This document shows positions 1 to 4,821 of a stretch of 5,523 bases of DNA, piece after piece (the first letter of the stretch is position 1; each line of letters begins with the position of its first letter). This DNA is from Nocardioides sp. (GTDB lineage: Bacteria > Actinomycetota > Actinomycetes > Propionibacteriales > Nocardioidaceae), in contig DOWL01000123.1 in assembly GCA_003519585.1 (NCBI GenBank), positions 21,649 through 27,171 on the forward strand, in the 5' to 3' direction. The notes beneath the pieces are model-generated. The model saw only the letters and a list, made by a program, of their open reading frames with translations. It was not told the DNA's origin and made no database searches. The position numbers were made by a program, and so were the translations under genes.

Positions 1-86
1 CACCGCTGCGCGTCAGTCCCGGATTCGCACCGGGTTCCCTGACCTCGGTCGAGGTCGCTGGCCCGCCGAGGCTACCAACTTCCCTC
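1..86 (-). promoter_or_regulatory. Cobalamin (B12) riboswitch, 3' part cut by window edge
   Basis: Read on the minus strand, this stretch carries the conserved cobalamin aptamer core in order: GGGAA (top 35-39), a CCCGG/CCGGG stem enclosing GGTG (28-31) and a GAATCC segment, then GGGACTG and a B12-box-like CGCGCAGCGGTG ending at the left edge. Upstream of the core are GTTGGTAGCC (72-81) and a 7-bp hairpin with arms GACCTCG/CGAGGTC (41-56). This order matches actinobacterial cobalamin riboswitches, which repress B12 biosynthesis or transport genes, or B12-independent isozymes, when adenosylcobalamin binds. The controlled gene and the expression platform lie to the left, outside the window, so the target cannot be named. 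The 5' end at about 86 is inferred from a candidate -10 and is approximate. Confidence 0.88.
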
Positions 87-91
87 TGCGA

Positions 92-98
92 CACAATC
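92..98. promoter_or_regulatory. Overlapping divergent -10 elements (riboswitch / phosphatase)
   Basis: On the plus strand CACAAT (92-97) lies exactly 6 nt before the GTG at 104, the spacing expected of a leaderless -10. On the minus strand the same bases read GATTGT (98-93), also of xAnnnT form, which would start the riboswitch RNA near position 86, just before its conserved part. No convincing -35 is visible on either strand. Sharing of one AT-rich block by two -10s is inference from spacing and symmetry. Confidence 0.4.
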
Positions 99-103
99 CG
101 CCC

Positions 104-742
104 GTGTCCACGTCCGGTCGGTGCTACCTGGTCCGGCACGGACAGTCGGAATGGAACGTCCTCGAACTCACGCAAGGCCAGACCATGGCTCCCCCGCTCA
201 CCGAGCTCGGTCGCGAGCAGGCCCGTACGGCGGCCGAGCTGATCCGCGCCGACCTCGAGCCGGGTGCGCGGGTCGCGATCGTGCGGACCAGCGATCTGGT
301 CCGGGCCCGCGAGACGGCCGAACTCCTCCTCGACCTCCTGGGCGGCGAACTGATCCTCGACGTACGCCTACGCGAACAGCACCTCGGCGACCTCGAAGGG
401 CGCTCGTACGCCGAGACCTGGGCCGCCGCCGAGGCGCACGACTGGTCCGACCCACACCTGCCGGTCGCGGGCGGCGAGTCACCCCACGAGCTGCGCACCC
501 GGATCGCCGCCGCGGTCGATGAGGTCGACGCCGATGCTGTGACCGTGCTGGTCAGCCACGGCGACGCGATCCGCGCCGCCGTTGCACACCTGGCCGGCGT
601 CCCGATCGAGGAAGCGCCCTGGGTCGACGTCCCGAACGGCGCGGTAGCCAGGCTCGGCGAAGGCGGAGTCGTGTGGCTCAGCCGTACGGCGGCGGGAACC
701 GCCCCAGACGCACGCCGAGTCGGCGCTACTGCACGTCAGTAG
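104..742 (+). CDS. Histidine phosphatase family protein (phosphoglycerate mutase-like)
   Basis: This encodes a 212-residue cytosolic enzyme of the histidine phosphatase superfamily, clade 1. The catalytic signature LVRHGQSEWN places the phosphorylated His at 12 with Arg11. Other expected active-site positions are visible: the SDLVRARET block (Arg67), the LREQHLGDLEGR block (Glu91) and the second histidine in SHGDAIRA (His152). Length is typical. Family members act on phospho-sugars, phosphoglycerate, alpha-ribazole phosphate and many other substrates, and sequence alone does not choose among them. The neighbouring B12 riboswitch makes an alpha-ribazole-phosphatase (CobC-like) role thinkable, but the two point in opposite directions, so this is weak. 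The GTG start has no Shine-Dalgarno site and sits 6 nt after a CACAAT -10, suggesting a leaderless mRNA. The last 10 or so residues are encoded within the left arm and loop of a perfect hairpin, so the C-terminal tail is probably not part of the catalytic fold. Confidence 0.9.
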   Translation: MSTSGRCYLVRHGQSEWNVLELTQGQTMAPPLTELGREQARTAAELIRADLEPGARVAIVRTSDLVRARETAELLLDLLGGELILDVRLREQHLGDLEGRSYAETWAAAEAHDWSDPHLPVAGGESPHELRTRIAAAVDEVDADAVTVLVSHGDAIRAAVAHLAGVPIEEAPWVDVPNGAVARLGEGGVVWLSRTAAGTAPDARRVGATARQ

Positions 743-756
743 CGCCGACTCGGCGT
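712..756 (+). terminator. Perfect 19-bp hairpin at the end of the phosphatase gene
   Basis: Arms at 712-730 and 738-756 are exact reverse complements over 19 bp, with a 7-nt loop (GCACGTC). The stop codon TAG (740-742) lies within the right arm, so the hairpin overlaps the final codons of the gene. There is no T tract after it (TGTGGGAG follows), which is common for actinobacterial terminator-like hairpins. By position it should end the phosphatase transcript. Because it is a perfect stem it could work in either direction. Confidence 0.7.
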
Positions 757-856
757 TGTGGGAGCCATTGCCTGGCGTTAGCTGAGTGCTTGCGCGGGCT
801 TAGCCGGGTGGGCGAGACCGTCCTCGGGTCAGAGACAACGAGACCCGGAGGACAAG

Positions 857-1237
857 ATGAAGAAGGCACTGCTGGCCGTGCTCGCGGTGGTCGTGGCCAC
901 GGCTCTCGGGCTGGGCGCCTGGACGGCGTTCGCCGCCGATGACGACGAGCGCACTGCGCGCGGCACCTGCGAGAGCCGGTCGACCGAGCTGTCGGTCGAG
1001 CGGGACGACGGCGGCCTGGAGGTGTCGTTCGAGCTCCAGTCGACCGCGCCCGGCGAGACCTGGGACGTGCTGCTGGAGCAGGGCGGCACGACGCTGCTCG
1101 AGGGCCAGCGCCAGACCGACGAGGACGCCGAGCTGGACGTCGATGCCCCGGCCGACGCCGACGGCAGCGACGAGTTCACCGCGACGGCCACCCCGGCCGA
1201 CGGCGGCGAACCCTGCATCGCCACCGTCACCCGCTGA
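857..1237 (+). CDS. Small secreted protein, first of a paralogous pair
   Basis: This 126-residue protein is of unknown function. Residues 1-26 form a clear Sec signal peptide: MKK, a hydrophobic stretch of Leu/Val/Ala, then AFA before ADDD as the likely cleavage site. The mature part is about 100 residues, very acidic, and alternates short hydrophobic strands with polar turns, suggesting a beta-sandwich. Its only two cysteines, 38 and 120, flank the domain and could form a disulphide. The ATG has a good Shine-Dalgarno site (GGAGG at 847-851, 5-nt spacer), unlike most starts in this window. A short inverted repeat (CGGGTC...GACCCG) precedes the ribosome-binding site. The next gene encodes a paralogue with the same cysteine spacing, 37 bp downstream, so the two probably form one operon. 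I do not recognise a named family. Confidence 0.82.
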   Translation: MKKALLAVLAVVVATALGLGAWTAFAADDDERTARGTCESRSTELSVERDDGGLEVSFELQSTAPGETWDVLLEQGGTTLLEGQRQTDEDAELDVDAPADADGSDEFTATATPADGGEPCIATVTR

Positions 1238-1274
1238 TCACGTACGAACAACATCAAGCATCAAGGAGATCCAG

Positions 1275-1679
1275 ATGAACCGCACCGTTGCCATGACCAC
1301 CGCCGCCGCCCTGATCGCGGCACCGCTCGCCGCCGTTGCGACCGTCGCCACGGCATCCCCCGCCAGTGCCGATGTCACCAAGCGGGGCGCCTGCGGCCCG
1401 GGAACGTACGAGTTCCAGGTGGACCGCGAAGACCGCGAGGACGGCGGTGGCTTCGAGGTCAGCGCCGACCTCGACCGAGTGACGCCCGGCTCGCGCTGGA
1501 CCGTCGTCCTCAAGCACGACGGGAAGCGGATCGCCAAGGTCACCAGGACCGCCGACCGCGAGGGCGACATCGACGTGGACGTCGACCGGCCGAACACCCG
1601 GGGCCCGGATCAGTTCAGGTTCAAGGCGTTCCCCGCGGGTGGCGGGCCGAAGTGCGCCGCCACCATCACGGTTCGCTAG
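1275..1679 (+). CDS. Small secreted protein, second of a paralogous pair
   Basis: This 134-residue protein is of unknown function. The N-terminus is a signal peptide (MNRTVAMTTA start, Ala-rich core, likely cleavage after SPASA near residue 32). The mature domain aligns almost end to end with the preceding gene product: GxC at the front, an ExxV strand, EDGGG(F)EVS, TPGxxW(T/D)VxL, a D(I/L)DVDVD-like strand, DxF, and a terminal PxCxAT(I/V)T. Cysteines are 40 and 127. By eye about a third or more of the mature positions are identical. Unlike its acidic sister it carries many Arg/Lys residues, so the surface charge differs. The start follows an AAGGAG ribosome-binding site (1263-1268). I reject longer in-frame openings from 939 because they overlap the first gene and lack the signal peptide at their front. 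The stop lies 10 bp from the stop of the convergent kinase gene. Confidence 0.82.
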   Translation: MNRTVAMTTAAALIAAPLAAVATVATASPASADVTKRGACGPGTYEFQVDREDREDGGGFEVSADLDRVTPGSRWTVVLKHDGKRIAKVTRTADREGDIDVDVDRPNTRGPDQFRFKAFPAGGGPKCAATITVR

Positions 1680-1689
1680 GCGTCGAAAG

Positions 1690-3012
1690 CTAGGGAGCGC
1701 CGAGCTCGACGACGACCCGCGCCCCGTCGTACGGCTCCAGCGACGAAGTGCCCAGCGACAGGCCGCCACCGGACTCGGTGGCGGTCTTGTCGACGATGGC
1801 GAGCCCGAGGCCGGTGGAGCCGGCACCCGACGTGCCGCGGCGGACCACGTCGAGGCCTTCGGGGAAGCCGGGGCCACCGTCCTCGACGACCAGGACCAGC
1901 CCGCCTCCGGCCCGCGACCCGAGCGAGACCGCGACGGGGCTCCCCTCGGGCGCGTGGGTGAAGACGTTGTCGAGCAGCACGTCGACCAGCGCGACCAGGT
2001 CCTCCTCCGAGGCCCGCACCGGGACCGGTCCCGCGATACCGCGGAACGAGAACGGCCGCGCCTGGTCCTGAGCCAGTGGCTCCCAGAACGCCACCCGCTC
2101 CGACAGCACCGCTACCCCGTCCGTGGAGGGGACCACTCCCTCCCGCTCGGAGCGGCGGGCCTCGCGCACGACGTGGTCGACCATCGCCTCGAGCTCGTCG
2201 AGGTCGGCGGCCAGTCGCTCGCGGTCGCCATCGTCCGGCAGCGCCTCCACCCGGAGCCGCAGCGTCGTGATCGGCGTACGCAGCCGGTGGGAGAGGTCCG
2301 CGACGCCGGCGCGCTCTCGTTCGAGCAGCACCTGGATGCGGCTGACCAGCCGGTTGAGCGCGGACGTCAGCTCGCGGACCTCCGGTGGGCCGGTCGGAGC
2401 GACCGGCTCGGGCCGGTTCCGTCCCCCGAGCGCACCGGCGTACGCCGCAAGTGCGCGGATCGGCTGCACGAACGAGCGGCCGAGCCGGTCGGCCAGGGCC
2501 AGCGCGACGGCGAGCAGCGCCAGCCCGAGCAGCAGCAGGACCAGCCAGCTGCGCAGGATCCCGGACTCCGTCCAGCCCGGTTCGTGCACGACCACCCGGA
2601 TCACCGGCGTGTCCTCGGGGCGCGCGGAGCTGCCACCGAGGGACACGGGCACCAGGAACTCCGCGCCGTCGTCCGCGTCGTCGAGCCGCGCGCGACCGGT
2701 CGTCCGCGCGTCGACCACGCGGTAGTCCTCGCCCGGGTGGGGGCCGAGGTCGGTCGAGAGGTCGAGGCCCGGGTAGAGCACCGTCGTATCGATGCCGGAG
2801 CCGTCGTTGATCCGGCTCAGATAGTGCTCCACGGCACCCCGGTCGCCGCCCGCTCCGGACACCACCGTCTCGGTCGCCTGCACCTCGAGGGCGGCCCGCG
2901 AGATCCGGTCCTCCAGGGCATACCCGCGCAGCAGCAGGGCCATCGGCACCAGCATGGCGAGCAGCACCATCGACACCGCCGCGGCAACCGTGGTGATCAG
3001 ACTCCTGCGCAA
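1690..3012 (-). CDS. Two-component sensor histidine kinase
   Basis: This is a 440-residue membrane kinase. TM1 is at about 7-29, an extracytoplasmic sensor region spans about 30-154, TM2 is about 155-174, and a HAMP linker covers about 175-228. The HisKA domain has the H-box SHRLRTPITTL with phospho-accepting His242. The HATPase_c domain shows the N-box around Asn349 (LLDNVFTHAP), the G1 box VEDGGPGFP (Asp378) and the G2 box GLGLAIV (401-407). All catalytic motifs are intact. The sensor region has no recognisable PAS, Cache or other named fold. The start is TTG, supported by GGAGGG ending 7 nt before it. That site lies inside the last codons of the response-regulator gene, and only 3 nt separate the stop from the TTG, so translation is probably coupled. 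Its partner is the upstream regulator, and the signal is unknown. The 3' end converges on the secreted-protein genes. Confidence 0.93.
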   Translation of the reverse strand: MRRSLITTVAAAVSMVLLAMLVPMALLLRGYALEDRISRAALEVQATETVVSGAGGDRGAVEHYLSRINDGSGIDTTVLYPGLDLSTDLGPHPGEDYRVVDARTTGRARLDDADDGAEFLVPVSLGGSSARPEDTPVIRVVVHEPGWTESGILRSWLVLLLLGLALLAVALALADRLGRSFVQPIRALAAYAGALGGRNRPEPVAPTGPPEVRELTSALNRLVSRIQVLLERERAGVADLSHRLRTPITTLRLRVEALPDDGDRERLAADLDELEAMVDHVVREARRSEREGVVPSTDGVAVLSERVAFWEPLAQDQARPFSFRGIAGPVPVRASEEDLVALVDVLLDNVFTHAPEGSPVAVSLGSRAGGGLVLVVEDGGPGFPEGLDVVRRGTSGAGSTGLGLAIVDKTATESGGGLSLGTSSLEPYDGARVVVELGAP

Positions 3013-3015
3013 GGG

Positions 3016-3702
3016 CTAACCCTCCGGCGCGGAGAGGCGCACCCCGACACCCCGCACCGTGTGCAGGTAGCGGGGCTCGGCCGCGGTCTCGCCGAGCTTG
3101 CGACGCAGCCACGAGAGGTGCACGTCGACGGTCTTGTCCGAACCACCCCAGGCTTGCTGCCAGACCTCGGTGAGCAGCTCCTTCTTGGTCACGACCTCAC
3201 CGGGACGCTCGGCGAGGTGGCGCAGCAGGTCGAACTCGCGTGGACTCAGCTCGACGGGCTCGCCGTCGAGAGTCGTACGACGCGCGGCGACGTCGAGCTC
3301 GAGCCCACCGACCGTCAGGCTCTGCTTCGGCGACCGGCCTCCCGCCGTACGCCGCAGCACCGCCCGCACCCGGGCCTCGAGCTGCGCGGTCGTGTAGGGC
3401 TTGACGACGTAGTCGTCGGCCCCGGCGTCCAGACAGCCCACGAGCGACGGGTCGTCGTCCCGGGCGCTGGCCACGATCACCGGCACCTCGCTCACCGCGC
3501 GCAGCATCGAGAGCACCTGAGTGCCGTCCACATCCGGCAGGCCCAGGTCAAGGATCACCAGGTCCGGTCGCGTCTCCACCGCGCGCTGCAGCCCCTGCAT
3601 GCCGGTGACCGCGGAGTCGACGGCGTACCCCAGCTGATCGAGAGAGCGCATCAACAGCGGCCGGATCCGGTCGTCGTCCTCGATGATCAGCACCTGCACC
3701 AC
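3016..3702 (-). CDS. OmpR/PhoB-family response regulator
   Basis: This is a 228-residue DNA-binding response regulator. The receiver domain (about 2-118) has the acidic pocket IIEDD (Glu8-Asp10), phospho-acceptor Asp52 in LDLGLPD, Ser79 at the Thr/Ser switch position and the KPY motif (Lys101). The winged-helix effector domain (about 128-226) shows LSPREFDLL, the recognition-helix region KTVDVHLSWLRRKLG and the wing RGVGVRL, the standard Trans_Reg_C pattern. It is the first gene of the operon with the kinase 3 nt downstream. The GTG at 3702 has no Shine-Dalgarno site but follows a TAGGTT -10 by 6 nt, so a leaderless start is likely. A second GTG follows immediately and cannot be excluded. Candidate targets are its own promoter and the divergent membrane-protein gene, whose shared intergenic region carries direct repeats. 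Confidence 0.95.
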   Translation of the reverse strand: MVQVLIIEDDDRIRPLLMRSLDQLGYAVDSAVTGMQGLQRAVETRPDLVILDLGLPDVDGTQVLSMLRAVSEVPVIVASARDDDPSLVGCLDAGADDYVVKPYTTAQLEARVRAVLRRTAGGRSPKQSLTVGGLELDVAARRTTLDGEPVELSPREFDLLRHLAERPGEVVTKKELLTEVWQQAWGGSDKTVDVHLSWLRRKLGETAAEPRYLHTVRGVGVRLSAPEG

Positions 3703-3708
3703 GCCGCG

Positions 3709-3714
3709 AACCTA
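3709..3714 (-). promoter_or_regulatory. Leaderless -10 of the two-component operon
   Basis: The minus strand reads TAGGTT, matching TAnnnT, followed by 6 nt (CGCGGC) and the GTG start of the response regulator. This spacing puts the transcription start on the first base of the start codon. No clear TTGACA-like -35 is present, as might be expected of a promoter that needs an activator. Confidence 0.55.
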
Positions 3715-3722
3715 GCCGGAGC

Positions 3723-3767
3723 CACCTCAGCGGACCTTCGATCGGCGCGGACCTTATCCCTGCCTTA
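3723..3767. promoter_or_regulatory. Direct repeats, candidate response-regulator binding sites
   Basis: On the minus strand TAAGGC (3767-3762) and TAAGGT (3756-3751) are spaced 11 bp apart. Further on, GAAGGT (3739-3734) and TGAGGT (3729-3724) are spaced 10 bp. The octamer CGGACCTT (plus strand) occurs at both 3731 and 3748. OmpR/PhoB regulators usually bind head-to-tail half-sites about one helical turn apart, and these lie roughly 20-65 bp upstream of the predicted start of the two-component operon. They are also within 50-90 bp of the divergent gene's start. Binding by this regulator is inference. Confidence 0.4.
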
Positions 3768-3802
3768 GCCCTCCCATAGCGCTCCGGCCGGGATGGGCGC
3801 GC

Positions 3803-3808
3803 CACGAT
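3803..3808 (+). promoter_or_regulatory. Possible leaderless -10 for the membrane-anchored protein
   Basis: CACGAT lies 6 nt before the GTG at 3815, and no ribosome-binding site is present. Only the two most conserved -10 positions (A2 and T6) match. The same hexamer at nearly the same spacing precedes mftR, which gives the call modest support. Confidence 0.35.
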
Positions 3809-3814
3809 GGTCGG

Positions 3815-4270
3815 GTGCCTCTCTCGACCACCGCGCGCCGCAGCGTCGCCTGGACCCTCGGCTGGCTGCTCGCGGCCGCCGCATCGGTCGCCGTCGGCGT
3901 CGTGGTCGTGACTCAGCTGGGCGCGAGCAACCGCGACCGCGGACCGATCGGCGACAACGAGTTGATCCGTCAGGCCGAGCTCACCGAGGGCTCGGCCACG
4001 CCCGACCCGGACGCCCAGGTGGTCCGCCGCTCCATCGACGAGGAGTTCGGCTCGTTCGTGGTGGAGTGCCGCGGGGTCTACGCCTACGGCATCGAGGCCC
4101 TTCCCGACGAGGCCGCCGGGTGGCGGACCGTCAGCTTCGAGCGCGGTCCCGACGACGACGTGGACGCGGTCTTCGCGCAGTCCCGGCGCTCGATCGACAT
4201 CGAGGTGTTCTGCAACCGCGGCGAGCCCACCGTCGCCGAACTGGAGCGCAACGAGCTCCCCGAGGACTAG
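3815..4270 (+). CDS. Membrane-anchored protein of unknown function
   Basis: This 151-residue protein has a short basic N-terminus (ARRS), one hydrophobic segment at about 11-33 and a C-terminal domain of about 115 residues predicted to lie outside the membrane. The segment has no convincing cleavage site, so it is likely an anchor rather than a removed signal. The C-terminal region is acidic with two cysteines, 85 (FVVECRGVYA) and 133 (IEVFCNRGEP), which could form a disulphide. Regular hydrophobic strands suggest a small beta-rich fold. I do not recognise a named family. The gene is divergent from the response regulator with 112 bp between starts and shares the candidate operator repeats, so it is a plausible member of that regulon, perhaps an accessory or signal protein. 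It starts at a GTG without a ribosome-binding site. Its TAG stop lies within the CTAG target duplication of the inserted element. Confidence 0.75.
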   Translation: MPLSTTARRSVAWTLGWLLAAAASVAVGVVVVTQLGASNRDRGPIGDNELIRQAELTEGSATPDPDAQVVRRSIDEEFGSFVVECRGVYAYGIEALPDEAAGWRTVSFERGPDDDVDAVFAQSRRSIDIEVFCNRGEPTVAELERNELPED

Positions 4271-4432
4271 GGCGTGTCCCGTAGATCGTGGTGGATGCCG
4301 GCGTCGTCCAGGCGCGCGGTGGCAAGGCGCTGGCCCGCGCGCAGACTGGGTGTCTTCGAAGCGTCGGCAACGCCGCCAGCGCGTGATCTGGGCGGCGTCC
4401 GGCGCCGCCAGGATTTACGGGACACGCCCTAG
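4267..4432. repeat. CTAG target-site duplication carrying both stop codons
   Basis: The left CTAG (4267-4270) contains the TAG stop of the rightward gene (GAC TAG). The right CTAG (4429-4432) contains, on the minus strand, the TAG stop of the leftward gene (CAC TAG). Removing the element plus one CTAG rejoins GAGGA-CTAG-TGCTTT, in which both genes end on the same palindromic tetramer. Insertion with duplication therefore kept both proteins unchanged. Confidence 0.8.
4271..4428. mobile_element. 158-bp MITE, IS5-like, flanked by CTAG duplication
   Basis: Terminal inverted repeats are GGCGTGTCCCGTA (4271-4283) and its exact reverse complement (4416-4428). Extended to 21 bp they match at 19 positions. 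Both ends are flanked by CTAG (4267-4270 and 4429-4432), a 4-bp target duplication of the YTAR type known for IS5-family elements. The interior has no transposase-like reading frame, so the element is non-autonomous and would depend on a full IS elsewhere. A 7-bp hairpin (4391-4397 with 4403-4409, loop TCCGG) lies near the right end. The insertion falls between two convergent genes, and its folded ends could help terminate transcription from both sides. Family assignment rests on ends and target only. Confidence 0.82.
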
Positions 4433-4767
4433 TGCTTTCCCCGACCGAACATCCGGCCCAGCCGGTCGGCCATCGACCTCGGCGGCTTGATCTGGACCAG
4501 GTTGGAGCCCTCGGGCAGGGGCAACTGCGCCGCCTGGTCGGCGGTCAGCGTGGTGCGCACGTGGGTGGTGAAGATCGAGCCGATCTGGTCGGCATCGACG
4601 AACCGGGCACCTTCCGCGGTCTCCACGACGATCCCGTCGAACACCGAGACCAGCTCGTCGACCAGCACGGCCTGGACAGTGGCGAACGGCTGGCCCTCGC
4701 TCGTGTGCACAGGAGTGCCCGGCTGGAGGGCGGTGTAGGCGATCGGGTCGCCGGCGGCGTCGGCCAT
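4429..4767 (-). CDS. PRC-barrel-like small protein
   Basis: This is a 112-residue soluble protein without signal or membrane segments. Residues about 13-75 show the strand-turn layout of a PRC-barrel or DUF2171-type domain: a G-x-P-V start, a turn with SEGQPFATVQAV, then FDGIVVETAEG followed by FVDADQIGSIF. The rest is a short linker (LTADQAAQLPLPEG) and a basic tail (PPRSMADRLGRMFGRGKH). PRC-barrel proteins serve in RNA processing and photosystem assembly and often as small modules of unknown role, so no specific function can be given. I choose the ATG at 4767 because a TATCGT -10 lies 6 nt before it. Longer in-frame openings to 5439 would run antisense through mftR. The stop sits in the right-hand CTAG of the inserted element. 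It is divergent from mftR with 54 bp between starts. Confidence 0.72.
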   Translation of the reverse strand: MADAAGDPIAYTALQPGTPVHTSEGQPFATVQAVLVDELVSVFDGIVVETAEGARFVDADQIGSIFTTHVRTTLTADQAAQLPLPEGSNLVQIKPPRSMADRLGRMFGRGKH

Positions 4768-4773
4768 GCAGGA

Positions 4774-4779
4774 ACGATA
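4774..4779 (-). promoter_or_regulatory. Leaderless -10 of the PRC-like gene
   Basis: The minus strand reads TATCGT, a full TAnnnT match, followed by 6 nt (TCCTGC) and ATG. No Shine-Dalgarno site is present, so transcription probably begins at the A of the start codon. Confidence 0.5.
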
Positions 4780-4788
4780 CGTCCGACC

Positions 4789-4814
4789 ACATCGGGGCCA
4801 CGGGATGTCACGAT
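4789..4814 (+). promoter_or_regulatory. Candidate mftR promoter and operator
   Basis: An inverted repeat ACATC-N10-GATGT (4789-4808) abuts a -10-like CACGAT (4809-4814), which is 7 nt from the GTG at 4822. TetR-family repressors commonly bind palindromes of this size that overlap their own promoter. The arms are only 5 bp, so chance occurrence is a real alternative. Confidence 0.3.
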
Positions 4815-4821
4815 GCTCCGC

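Noticed and set aside
673..942. 89-residue plus-strand open frame
   Set aside because: It straddles the phosphatase end, the hairpin and the start of the secreted gene in a different frame, with no ribosome-binding site or recognisable sequence.
1676..1693. CTAG-GCGTCGAAAG-CTAG as a footprint of an excised copy of the 158-bp element
   Set aside because: The two CTAGs are each explained as stop-codon contexts, and the 10 bp between them do not match the element's GGCGTGTCCC end well enough.
1676..3112. 478-residue minus-strand open frame
   Set aside because: It overlaps the kinase in another frame and is a low-complexity Gly/Ala/Arg translation with no start signal.
1639..3768. 709-residue plus-strand open frame
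   Set aside because: It is the antisense shadow of the kinase and response-regulator genes, rich in Arg/His/Gln/Pro with no domain. High GC leaves such frames open. The minus-strand genes have complete catalytic motifs.
4271..4428. Transposase remnant inside the mobile element
   Set aside because: Translations of all frames show no DDE motif or recognisable IS5 transposase segment. The 158 bp is better described as non-autonomous.
4432..4812. Upstream extension of the mftR reading frame
   Set aside because: It would run antisense through the PRC-like gene, and residues before GRPEATSH do not look like a TetR N-terminus.
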